This document shows, piece after piece, positions 16,101-23,492 of a stretch of DNA of 40,069 nt. The stretch is from Cellvibrionales bacterium (GTDB taxonomy: Bacteria; Pseudomonadota; Gammaproteobacteria; Pseudomonadales; JAHEGP01): the NCBI GenBank assembly GCA_024645065.1, contig JAHEGP010000003.1, positions 1 to 40,069 on the forward strand, given 5' to 3'. Under the pieces are notes generated by a model. The model saw only the letters and a program-made list of their open reading frames with translations. It searched no databases and was not told the origin of the DNA. Each line of letters opens with the position of its first letter. Within the stretch, counting starts at the first letter, position 1. The position numbers and the translations under genes are program-made.

Positions 16101-17822
16101 ATGTCCAGCTCCCATCGACTCGCCCGCACTGTACTGAATGGCTTTCACGCCATGTTTGCGGATTTCCAGAATATCACCCTGGGTGCAAAAGCCCGATTCG
16201 AGCAGCAGGACTGGCACGGCGTCCAGCAAGCCCAGGCTGATCGTTTGGAGGTCTATAAGTCCAAAGTCGACAAGCTGATGCCGATGCTCAACAGCATGGT
16301 CAACAACGAGCTGAATGACTTTGGGCTGTGGAAAGATATCAAGCGCCACTACCAGGTCCTGATCGCGCACCAGAACAATTTTGAAATTGCAGAGACCTTT
16401 TTCAACTCGATATTCTGCAAGGTCTTTGACCACCAGCAGATCACCGATGACTATGCTTTTGTCACTTCCTCACGCCAACGACCCACCGCTAATCTCGACG
16501 ACATGCTGTACAACAGCTACGCGATAAAAGCGGATTTTCGCCAGGTCATCACCACCATATTGCAGGACTACCGCTTTGCCGTGCCCTACCAGAACCTGCG
16601 CCAGGATGTGCGCAATGTCGCCCGGGAGGTGTATCGCGAGATAGTCCCCAAATACCAGGAGTCGCTGGACAATATTATCGTCGATGTCATGGACTCGGTG
16701 TTTTATCGCAACAAGGGTGCTTATCTCGTGGGCAGGATTTGCGTGCCCAACAGCCAGCCGATTCCCTTCGTATTACCCATCCTCCATGCCGGCGACGGTA
16801 CCCTGTATGTCGACACCCTGATTCATGACCCTGACGAGGTCAGTATTATATTTTCCTTCACCCGTGCCTATTTCATGGTGGATGCGCCCACTCCCGCCGC
16901 TATCGTGGCATTTCTCCATAGCCTGATGCCGCACAAGAAAATCTATGAGCTGTATGCCAGTTTCGGCTTTCGCAAGCATTCGAAAACAGAATTCTATCGG
17001 GACTTTGTCAATCACCTGCCAAACTCTGACGACTCATTTGTAGTGGCCCCCGGCATCAAGGGCATGGTCATGACGGTATTCACCCTGCCGTCCTACGACA
17101 TTGTATTCAAGCTGATCAAGGATCGGTTCACGCCGCCCAAGGAGGTCACCGCAGACATCGTCAGGGCCAAATATCGCCTGGTTACCCGCCACGACCGTGT
17201 GGGCCGCATGGCCGATACCCAGGAATTCAGTGGCTTTCGCTTTCCCCTTGACCGCTTCGATCCGCAGCTGTTGCGGGACCTGCAGGAGGAAGCCGGTTCG
17301 CTGCTTGAGATCGGCGAGCGCGAAATCACCATCAAGCACCTCTACACCGAGCGCAGGATGACGCCTCTCAATCTTTACCTGCGCAGCGCCAACGATCAGG
17401 AAATTGCCAATGTCATGGACGAGTACGGCAACGCCATCAAACAGCTGGCAGCAGCCAATATATTCCCCGGTGATATGCTGTTGAAAAATTTTGGCGTGAC
17501 TCGCCATGGCAGGGTGGTGTTCTACGACTACGACGAGATCTGCCACATTACCGAGTGCAATTTTCGCAGGATTCCCGAAGCCAAAACCGAAGAACAGGAG
17601 ATGGCATCGCAGCCCTGGTATGATGTTGGCCCCTTCGACGTTTTCCCGGAGGAGTTTCGCTTGTTTTTTTCCGGCAACCCGAAGGCACGCCGGGCGTTCG
17701 ACTGCCTCCACAGTGATCTCTACGAGGCCGAATTCTGGCAAAGCCTCAAGCGGCAGATCGAGGAGGGTAAGGTCGTGGATGTGTTTCCTTACCGTCGCAA
17801 GCGGCGCTTCGATCAGAACTGA
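16101..17822 (+). CDS. aceK: Isocitrate dehydrogenase kinase/phosphatase AceK
   Basis: A 573-residue bifunctional enzyme that phosphorylates and dephosphorylates isocitrate dehydrogenase, diverting carbon to the glyoxylate shunt; the length matches the family (E. coli 578). The regulatory N-terminal half contains KQ-free stretches such as VYKSKVDKLMPMLNS and NDFGLWKDIKRHYQ. The kinase half begins near residue 315 with APGIKGMVMTVFTLPSYDIV then FKLIKDRF. It continues with RVGRMADTQEFSGFRFPLDR, GDMLLKNFGVTRHGRVVFYD (catalytic loop) and YDYDEICHITECNFR, ending at PYRRKRRFDQN. GGGA lies upstream of the ATG. aceA/aceB are not in the window, so the gene is not in an ace operon here. Confidence 0.97.
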   Translation: MSSSHRLARTVLNGFHAMFADFQNITLGAKARFEQQDWHGVQQAQADRLEVYKSKVDKLMPMLNSMVNNELNDFGLWKDIKRHYQVLIAHQNNFEIAETFFNSIFCKVFDHQQITDDYAFVTSSRQRPTANLDDMLYNSYAIKADFRQVITTILQDYRFAVPYQNLRQDVRNVAREVYREIVPKYQESLDNIIVDVMDSVFYRNKGAYLVGRICVPNSQPIPFVLPILHAGDGTLYVDTLIHDPDEVSIIFSFTRAYFMVDAPTPAAIVAFLHSLMPHKKIYELYASFGFRKHSKTEFYRDFVNHLPNSDDSFVVAPGIKGMVMTVFTLPSYDIVFKLIKDRFTPPKEVTADIVRAKYRLVTRHDRVGRMADTQEFSGFRFPLDRFDPQLLRDLQEEAGSLLEIGEREITIKHLYTERRMTPLNLYLRSANDQEIANVMDEYGNAIKQLAAANIFPGDMLLKNFGVTRHGRVVFYDYDEICHITECNFRRIPEAKTEEQEMASQPWYDVGPFDVFPEEFRLFFSGNPKARRAFDCLHSDLYEAEFWQSLKRQIEEGKVVDVFPYRRKRRFDQN

Positions 17823-17876
17823 CAATGGCCCACTGGCGGTAAGCCCGGGCCGGCAAAAACGGGTACACTAGGAGTA

Positions 17877-18698
17877 ATGGAAAAACACCCGCCGTTTGGC
17901 CGCCTGTTGCGCTTCTGGCGCAATACCTTTTCCCTCAGCCAGGAAGCCTTGTCACTGGAGGTGGGGGTGTCCGCACGCCACATCAGTTTCCTTGAGACCG
18001 GCCGATCGAAGCCGGGTAAAAGCCTGGTTTACCAGTTGGCCGGGGCGTTTGGCCTGTCGGGCCGGGATACCAGCAACCTGCTGGCGGCGGCAGGGTTTTT
18101 CCCGGGTCGCGCCGACAGCGACCTGTCGACACCGGAACAGCGTTGGCTGCGTAAAGCGGTCGCTATGCGATTGCGAGACCTGGACCCGGTTCCCGCCTGG
18201 GTCGCAGACTCCTGTGGCCGCATCCTGATGGTCAATCATGGCTGGATTCACCTGAACCGGGATAACCTCCACGAATTTGGCAAGTCGCTGCTCGAAAACT
18301 CCTATCACATGTATTTTTCCGAACTCGGACTGCGCAAGCAATTACTCGACTGGGAGGATCTCGCCTGCGCGCTACTGGTCAATCTGCAACAGGAAGTCCT
18401 GCTCACCGAAGACCAGGCAGCCAGCCAGGTGCTGGATGAATTGCTGCAATACTCCGATGTACCCAGCGACTGGGCCCTGCGGGGAGCCCGCATTCCCTAC
18501 TCCCACAGTTTCAAGATTCGCAGCCAGCGCGACCAGCAACAGATCACCTGGATTGCGGTTAACAACACCGTTGGCGCGACCCCCTATGTCGCCCAGCCTC
18601 GCTTGCTACTGTCGGCGCTGCACCCCCTGGACGCTGACCAATGGCCGACACGGGAGCAACTGCAGCAGCTCGAGCATCCCCTGCTATATCCCGCTTGA
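17877..18698 (+). CDS. XRE-family regulator with MmyB-like ligand domain
   Basis: A 273-residue regulator. An N-terminal helix-turn-helix occupies about residues 8-65 (FGRLLRFWRNTFSLSQEALS, then LEVGVSARHISFLETGRSKP). The rest is the MmyB-like ligand-binding domain found in actinobacterial and proteobacterial regulators (WLRKAVAMRLRDLDPVPAWV, VADSCGRILMVNHGWIHLN, HMYFSELGLRKQL, YSHSFKIRSQRD). AGGAG lies directly upstream with an unusually short spacing of two bases. It follows aceK by 54 bases on the same strand; in other genomes the family often controls a neighbouring hydrolase or dehydrogenase, but no such gene is next to it here. The ligand is unknown. Confidence 0.9.
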   Translation: MEKHPPFGRLLRFWRNTFSLSQEALSLEVGVSARHISFLETGRSKPGKSLVYQLAGAFGLSGRDTSNLLAAAGFFPGRADSDLSTPEQRWLRKAVAMRLRDLDPVPAWVADSCGRILMVNHGWIHLNRDNLHEFGKSLLENSYHMYFSELGLRKQLLDWEDLACALLVNLQQEVLLTEDQAASQVLDELLQYSDVPSDWALRGARIPYSHSFKIRSQRDQQQITWIAVNNTVGATPYVAQPRLLLSALHPLDADQWPTREQLQQLEHPLLYPA

Positions 18699-18707
18699 AA
18701 CACCCGG

Positions 18708-19493
18708 TTAGTGATGACTGCGATGGCGTCCCACCGGCACAATCAGGGAGAGATCCTCACTCTCAACCCAGCGGGTATCAATCCCGTAGACCCGGCGCAG
18801 TATCTCCGGCTGCAGGACTTCCGCCGGTGCACCCTGGATCACGCTATTGCCATGATCCATCAACAGCAGGCGGTCGCAGAACCTGGCGGCATAATTGAGA
18901 TCGTGCAACACCACCAACACGCTGCCACCACTGCGCGCATGCTCGGCAAAAATCTCCATGATGTGGAATTGATGATAGGGGTCCAGCGATGCAATCGGCT
19001 CGTCTGCCAGCAACGACGGCGCACCTGTGGCCAACAGGCGCGCGAGATTAACCCGCATGCGCTCACCCCCCGACAGAGTCGTAACTACCCGCTCCAGCAA
19101 GTCCTCGACTTCGGCCAATTGGACCGCCCGGGCAATGGCCTGCTGGTCCCCCGGGCCCGGGCGCTGCCAGTACGACAGGTGGGGGAGCCTACCCATAGCG
19201 ATCACGCGGGCGGCGAGCAGCGGCCAGTGTGACTCCGTGTTTTGCGGCAGATAAGCCATCTGCCGGGCCCGCTCCCGCATCGACCAACTCTCCAGCTGGC
19301 GGCCCTGCAAGCGGCAACTGCCCGCGTCCAGTTGCACCAGGCCCAGCATGGCGCGCATCAAGGTGGACTTGCCCGCGCCATTGGGACCGATCAGGCCCAC
19401 GACCTGGCCTGGCACGAGTTCTACCGATACCCCATCGACGATTGCCACGCCGTTGCGCACGACCCTGGCCTGTTCAATTTGTATATGGCTCAT
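18708..19493 (-). CDS. ABC importer ATPase, BtuD/FecE/HmuV-like
   Basis: A 261-residue ATP-binding subunit. Walker A GPNGAGKST is at residues 36-44, the Q-loop is in LPQNTESHWPLLA, the signature LSGGERMRVNLARLLATGAP follows, Walker B is LLADEPIASLD, and the H-loop His is in VLVVLHDLNYAARF. The wording and partners fit the cobalamin/iron-siderophore/haem subfamily (BtuD, FecE, HmuV). The ATG overlaps the permease stop (ATGA), so translation is coupled. It is the third gene of the reverse operon and lies at the end, converging with the XRE gene, nine bases away. The substrate is set by the solute-binding partner, judged to be cobalamin. Confidence 0.9.
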   Translation of the reverse strand: MSHIQIEQARVVRNGVAIVDGVSVELVPGQVVGLIGPNGAGKSTLMRAMLGLVQLDAGSCRLQGRQLESWSMRERARQMAYLPQNTESHWPLLAARVIAMGRLPHLSYWQRPGPGDQQAIARAVQLAEVEDLLERVVTTLSGGERMRVNLARLLATGAPSLLADEPIASLDPYHQFHIMEIFAEHARSGGSVLVVLHDLNYAARFCDRLLLMDHGNSVIQGAPAEVLQPEILRRVYGIDTRWVESEDLSLIVPVGRHRSHH

Positions 19494-20485
19494 ACCGCCT
19501 CATGCCGCATGCGGTAAACCAGCCAGAGAAAAAACGGCCCGCCTACCAGTGCGGTGACCACTCCCAGCTTCAGCTCCTGCTGCGGCGATAGTAACTGCAC
19601 TGCAGCGTCCGCCAACAACACCATCACGGCTCCCGCGATGGCACTGGGCAATAACAGCCGGCCGGGCTCGGCGCCGACCAGCGGCCGAATCAGGTGCGGC
19701 ACCACCAAACCGACAAATCCCACGTTGCCACTGACCGATACCGCCGCCCCCACCGTAAGCGCGACACCAACAATAATGAAAGCTCGTTGGCGCCCGATAT
19801 TGAAACCCATGCTCTGGGCACCCTCCTCCCCAAAGCTGAGCGCGTCGAGGAAGCGACCGCTACCCAACAGGCACAGCCATCCAGCGAACATAAACGGAAC
19901 CGCTATGGCGACATCTCTGATGCTGCTGTCGGCCACTGACCCCAATAACCAGTAGACGATCTCACTCATGGCATAGGGATTCTCGGAAAAGTTGAGGGCC
20001 AGCGAAATCAGCGAGGATGCGACGGCATTTATCGCCACCCCGGCCAGTATCAGCCCCAGCACGCTGGCCTCCCGGCCGGCCAGGAAGAATATCAGCATCA
20101 CCCCTAGCGCGGCACCTACCAGGCCACCCAGGGGCAACAGGTACCACGCCAGCCCGGCAAAACCAAAATAAAACGTGATGACTGCGCCAAGGGCAGCACA
20201 ATTACTTACCCCGACCAGGCCCGGGCCGGCCAGGGGGTTGCGCAGCAAGCCCTGCATAGCGGCGCCAGCCAGCCCCAGGCAGGCGCCCACCAAGCCCGCC
20301 AAGATTGACCGTGGCAGACGGATCTCGAGCAACACCAGCGCATCCACCGAGCCCTTGCGCGCACCGCTGGAGAATACTTCGCTGAGTTTTAACGGAAAGG
20401 GGCCACTCAAGAGGTCCAGCAAAAATGCCAGCAGCAGGGCCAACACAAGGAACGGCAGCAGCCACCAGCGAGGCTTTGATCGCAC
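19490..20485 (-). CDS. FecCD/BtuC-family permease of an ABC importer
   Basis: A 331-residue permease of the FecCD/BtuC type with about ten hydrophobic helices. Conserved stretches include VLLEIRLPRSILAGLVGACL, AMQGLLRNPLAGPGLVGVSN, FVGLVVPHLIRPLVGAEPGR and the terminal GGPFFLWLVYRMR. The start is taken at the GTG at 20485, whose G is the last base of the solute-binding gene's TAG. The longer frame to 20545 would add 20 residues inside that gene. The coupling TAGTG and the ATGA junction at the other end mark a single operon. The family forms the membrane channel for cobalamin, haem or siderophores. Confidence 0.9.
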   Translation of the reverse strand: MRSKPRWWLLPFLVLALLLAFLLDLLSGPFPLKLSEVFSSGARKGSVDALVLLEIRLPRSILAGLVGACLGLAGAAMQGLLRNPLAGPGLVGVSNCAALGAVITFYFGFAGLAWYLLPLGGLVGAALGVMLIFFLAGREASVLGLILAGVAINAVASSLISLALNFSENPYAMSEIVYWLLGSVADSSIRDVAIAVPFMFAGWLCLLGSGRFLDALSFGEEGAQSMGFNIGRQRAFIIVGVALTVGAAVSVSGNVGFVGLVVPHLIRPLVGAEPGRLLLPSAIAGAVMVLLADAAVQLLSPQQELKLGVVTALVGGPFFLWLVYRMRHEAV

Positions 20486-21321
20486 TAGCGTAAATCCCGC
20501 AGTTCGGCAACCGCCTGCGCAACCATCGGTGTCGGGCAGGACCAAAGCCGGCCGTCAATCCGGGCCGTGGCGCTGGCAGCGATATTCTTTTCGAGCGCAG
20601 GATGGCGTAATTTTTTTTGCGCCAGTGAGTTCATATTGGGCTCCTGGTCATCGATGATATACAGGTCCGGCTGGTGACGCAGCAACTGTTCCAGCGGGAT
20701 TACGGCACCGTATTGATTGCCCAGGCGATCCGACAGGTTAGCAAAACCCGCCGCCTCCAGCACCGCGCCCGGCAGGGTTTCGGCCCCGGGGCTGTAGCCG
20801 TTGGGGGCGTAGATGACAGCCAGTGGCCTTGGGTCCGCCGGGGCTGCGCGCCCCGGGTCCAGCTGGCGATCCATTGCGGCGAGCAGTTCTGCGCCCGCGG
20901 CTGGCTGCTGCAACAGCGCTGCAGTATGGGCGATGACAGTAGCGACATCTTCCAGCGACTTCGCCCCCGGCACCAGCTCGACCCGATAGCCCAGCTCACG
21001 CAGCAACCGAACCAGGCGACGATCGGAGAGTTCATAGGCCAGAACAAGGTCGGGGTCGAAAGCCACTATCTCCTCGACCCGGGCATGGTTCAGGGGTATC
21101 TGCCCAACCCGTTCGGCATATGCTGAATACACCGGGTTGGCGGCCATGAAAGAGACCGAACTGATCCGCTCGACAGGGGCCAGCAGCAACAGCAATTGGT
21201 CAGTACAAAGGTTGATCGAGACGATACGTTCGGCGGCCTGCGTGCGCCCGCCACAGAGGTAACACAGGATCAACAGTGTTAGCCAGAGGCACCGGCGGTC
21301 GAGCTTGACGGAGGGAATCAC
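20485..21321 (-). CDS. Periplasmic binding protein of BtuF type
   Basis: A 278-residue helical-backbone (class III) binding protein with a signal peptide (LWLTLLILCYLCGG). The opening RIVSINLCTDQLLLLLAPVE is a common opening of cobalamin-binding (BtuF-like) proteins in this group. LVLAYELSDRRLVRLLRELG and the C-terminal PTPMVAQAVAELRDL support the family. The start reads as GTG at 21321 with only a weak ribosome site. It is the first gene of the importer operon and overlaps the permease start by one base. A matching TonB receptor (BtuB) is not in the window. Haem or siderophore substrates cannot be excluded. Confidence 0.85.
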   Translation of the reverse strand: MIPSVKLDRRCLWLTLLILCYLCGGRTQAAERIVSINLCTDQLLLLLAPVERISSVSFMAANPVYSAYAERVGQIPLNHARVEEIVAFDPDLVLAYELSDRRLVRLLRELGYRVELVPGAKSLEDVATVIAHTAALLQQPAAGAELLAAMDRQLDPGRAAPADPRPLAVIYAPNGYSPGAETLPGAVLEAAGFANLSDRLGNQYGAVIPLEQLLRHQPDLYIIDDQEPNMNSLAQKKLRHPALEKNIAASATARIDGRLWSCPTPMVAQAVAELRDLR

Positions 21322-21383
21322 AAACTATGGCCTGCAACAATGGACACGCTTGTCAGGCACACAGCAAGGCGCACTCGACCTGC

Positions 21384-21403
21384 GGCACTTTAGGAACAGT
21401 GCC
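21384..21403. promoter_or_regulatory. Palindrome over the importer promoter (operator candidate)
   Basis: GGCACT (21384-21389) and AGTGCC (21398-21403) form a perfect six-base dyad with an eight-base centre. It covers the -10 box of the reverse promoter, the usual place for a repressor operator. The factor is unknown. Confidence 0.45.
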
Positions 21404-21415
21404 CATTATTGTCAA
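21387..21415 (-). promoter_or_regulatory. Sigma70-type promoter of the BtuFCD-like operon
   Basis: On the reverse strand TTGACA (21415-21410) is a perfect -35 and TAAAGT (21392-21387) is a four-of-six -10, spaced by exactly 17 bases. Transcription would start near 21380, giving a leader of about 60 bases before the first gene, too short for a cobalamin riboswitch. Confidence 0.55.
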
Positions 21416-21544
21416 ACGTCAGGACCGGGGGTCGCAGAGTAATGATCCCAAAGAACCTCACTGCAGGTACTCCTGCCTGCACCACACTTTCGCCTCGCGG
21501 CTGCCCCCGACAGCGACTTGCGCTGGCTGATACTTTTCTGGCAT

Positions 21545-21575
21545 GGTGCGCGCCTTTCAAACAACAAAGCGCACC
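21545..21575. promoter_or_regulatory. Seven-base inverted repeat upstream of the methyltransferase
   Basis: GGTGCGC (21545-21551) and GCGCACC (21569-21575) form a perfect dyad with 17 bases between. It sits immediately before TGT-TACATT (21577-21585), an extended -10-like element for the forward methyltransferase gene. It may be an operator or an RNA stem. Confidence 0.3.
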
Positions 21576-21600
21576 TTGTTACATTACGAAGCGGGCAACT

Positions 21601-22227
21601 ATGAGCACCTCAAGCAGCAACCCTCATGCGGTAAAATACCTTGGCACGCTGGCGCTCAAGTCCAGTCATCCCGCCGTTAAAAAACTGCGGCGTGACGGCC
21701 ACGAGCCCTCGATACATGGCAACAAGGTATGGCGCTCAAGCTTTGTACTCATGAACTATCTCAAGTCCAAGCCCCTGCCGGAGGGGGCCAGGGTGATCGA
21801 CGCCGGCTGCGGCTGGGGGCTGACCGGGATCTACCTCGCAAAACGCTTCGACGCCCGGGTTACCGGTATCGATGCGGATGCAGACGTGGCTCCGTTCCTG
21901 GCGGCCCAGGCTGCCATCAACGATGTCGAAATTGACTTCCAGCGCAAAAAGTTCCACCAGATCAGCAAGCGGGACCTGGTTGGCGTGCACACCCTCATCG
22001 GCGCCGATATCTGCTTTTGGGACGAACTGGTGAAACCGCTTTACCGTTTGATCGGTCGCGCCATGAGCGCGGGGGTGGAACAGGTACTGATTGCCGACCC
22101 CGGCCGCAGCCCGTTCTGGGAGCTGGGCAGGCTGTGCGAAGAAAAATTCAACGCGACCACAATCGAGCGCCGGATCAGCAAACCCTACAACACCAGCAAG
22201 CAGATTCTCGCGGTGCAGCGACCCTGA
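21601..22227 (+). CDS. SAM-dependent methyltransferase, METTL/Nnt1-like
   Basis: A 208-residue class I methyltransferase. The start ATG at 21601 is chosen because the open frame continues upstream to 21409 only as unrelated sequence. The SAM site is RVIDAGCGWGLTGIYLAKRF, followed by VTGIDADADVAPFLAAQAAI. Later parts include LVGVHTLIGADICFWDELVK, where Asp-Ile-Cys-Phe-Trp replaces the usual substrate-pocket motif, and VEQVLIADPGRSPFWELG. The layout resembles the METTL20/23/Nnt1 group, which methylate lysines in proteins; the target here is unknown. The ribosome site is weak. It converges on the 2-hydroxyacid dehydrogenase gene, 37 bases away. Confidence 0.82.
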   Translation: MSTSSSNPHAVKYLGTLALKSSHPAVKKLRRDGHEPSIHGNKVWRSSFVLMNYLKSKPLPEGARVIDAGCGWGLTGIYLAKRFDARVTGIDADADVAPFLAAQAAINDVEIDFQRKKFHQISKRDLVGVHTLIGADICFWDELVKPLYRLIGRAMSAGVEQVLIADPGRSPFWELGRLCEEKFNATTIERRISKPYNTSKQILAVQRP

Positions 22228-22264
22228 ATCCCGCTCAACCATTTTGAAAATTTGACTCAGCGGT

Positions 22265-23248
22265 TCAACCATACACCCCGGGGTTGGCGCAGTGGGGTAG
22301 CTCCCTGCCCTGCAATCCGGCCACCAGGTTGGCGACTGCCATGCTCGCCATCTGCTCGCGGGCATGTCGGGTAGCACTGCCGATATGTGGCGTTAGCACC
22401 ACGTTCGGCAATGCCAGCAGCTCGCTATCAGGTTCCAGGGGCTCGCGCCCAAAAACATCGATACCGGCGGCAAACAGGCGCCCGCCGCGCAGCGCCTGGC
22501 ACATGGCAAGCTCATCCACAATTCCGCCGCGGGCCGTGTTGACCAGGACCGCGCCGGGCTTGATCCGCTCAAATGCCGCCCGGTCGAGCAACATTCTCGT
22601 TTCTTCTGCCAGGGCGAGGTTTACGCTGATGAAGTCCGACTCCGCCAGCAACCCGTTCAGGCTTGCAGCCTCCACGCCAGCGACTTCGCGCCCCGATCGC
22701 GACCAGCCCATAACCCGCATATTGAAGGCCGCGGCGCGGCGCGCCACGGCCTGACCGATAGCCCCGAGCCCGATGATACCGAGCGTCGCGCCGTGCAGGT
22801 CACGACCCAACAGCATCTCCGGATACCAGCGATTGTCGTCCCGCCAGCACTGGTTGCGAATGTAGCGGTCGGCCTCAACCACCCGGCGCGCCGCCGCTAA
22901 CAACAGCGCAAAGGTGAGGTCAGCCGTGGTTTCCACCAGTACGCCCGGGGTATGTCCAATGGCGATACCGCGGCGGCTGGCGGCAGCCTGGTCGATATGA
23001 TCGATCCCCACCGACATGGTCGACACTACCCTCAGGCCAGCGCAGCGCTGCAGCAACTCGGCGTCAATCTGTTCAGTGAGCATACACAACAGGCCATCGA
23101 CATCCGCCGCTCTGGCCAGTAATTGCGCCCGCCCTATCTGTCGGGGCTGTTGCCAAATGTCCAGTTCGGCTGCGGCCCGCAACGGCGCCAGGGCGGATTC
23201 AGGTAACTGCCGGGTCACCAGTACTTTTGGCCTGGCTGTATGCATCAT
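22265..23248 (-). CDS. D-isomer-specific 2-hydroxyacid dehydrogenase (glyoxylate/hydroxypyruvate reductase-like)
   Basis: A 327-residue NAD(P)-dependent dehydrogenase. The nucleotide-binding turn is TLGIIGLGAIGQAVARRAAA. The catalytic trio is readable as Arg in VNTARGGIVDE, Glu in IDVFGREPLEP and His in VVLTPHIGSATRHARE. The Arg/Ser after the Rossmann turn (VMGWSRSGRE) suggests NADPH. The N-terminus (VLVTRQLPESALAPLRAA) and STMSVGIDHID match glyoxylate/hydroxypyruvate reductases (GyaR, GhrB); the true substrate is not certain. Three start codons lie together (GTG 23251, ATG 23248, ATG 23245). It is a single gene. Confidence 0.9.
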   Translation of the reverse strand: MMHTARPKVLVTRQLPESALAPLRAAAELDIWQQPRQIGRAQLLARAADVDGLLCMLTEQIDAELLQRCAGLRVVSTMSVGIDHIDQAAASRRGIAIGHTPGVLVETTADLTFALLLAAARRVVEADRYIRNQCWRDDNRWYPEMLLGRDLHGATLGIIGLGAIGQAVARRAAAFNMRVMGWSRSGREVAGVEAASLNGLLAESDFISVNLALAEETRMLLDRAAFERIKPGAVLVNTARGGIVDELAMCQALRGGRLFAAGIDVFGREPLEPDSELLALPNVVLTPHIGSATRHAREQMASMAVANLVAGLQGRELPHCANPGVYG

Positions 23249-23251
23249 CAC

Positions 23252-23492
23252 AGCTTTGCCTACCTACGCGTTATGGTTTCAATGTGGCAAAAAGCTTGTC
23301 GGAACACCGTTGCGCCGCAACAAACGATCGAACCACTATCTGAGTCAATTGCCTGGCTTGTTCCTGCTTTTCAGCAGCACCGGGCCCGGATCATCGACAG
23401 GACCCATGCAGATCACGAATTCTGCCTCTGGCTGATAAAGAATTACGTCCACTCCCTGCCCCCACGGAATGACCGTACTAACCCCGACCCAT
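23252..23492. other. Gap between parE and the dehydrogenase gene
   Basis: 241 bases. In one reverse frame, open from within parE to a stop near 23345, the translation after the parE stop (GVDVILYQPEAEFVICMGPV and about 17 more residues) looks like protein. However, no usable start or ribosome site is present outside parE. I do not call a gene. Confidence 0.3.

Noticed and set aside
21440..21560. Cobalamin-riboswitch-like segment on the reverse strand (AGGCAGGAGTACCTGC)
   Set aside because: It resembles the conserved 3' end of the riboswitch, but the B12 box GCCACTG and the GGTG-AA core are absent, and it lies upstream of the best promoter, so it would not be transcribed with the importer.
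21409..21600. Upstream extension of the methyltransferase frame
   Set aside because: It would add 64 residues without family character and runs through the divergent promoter region.
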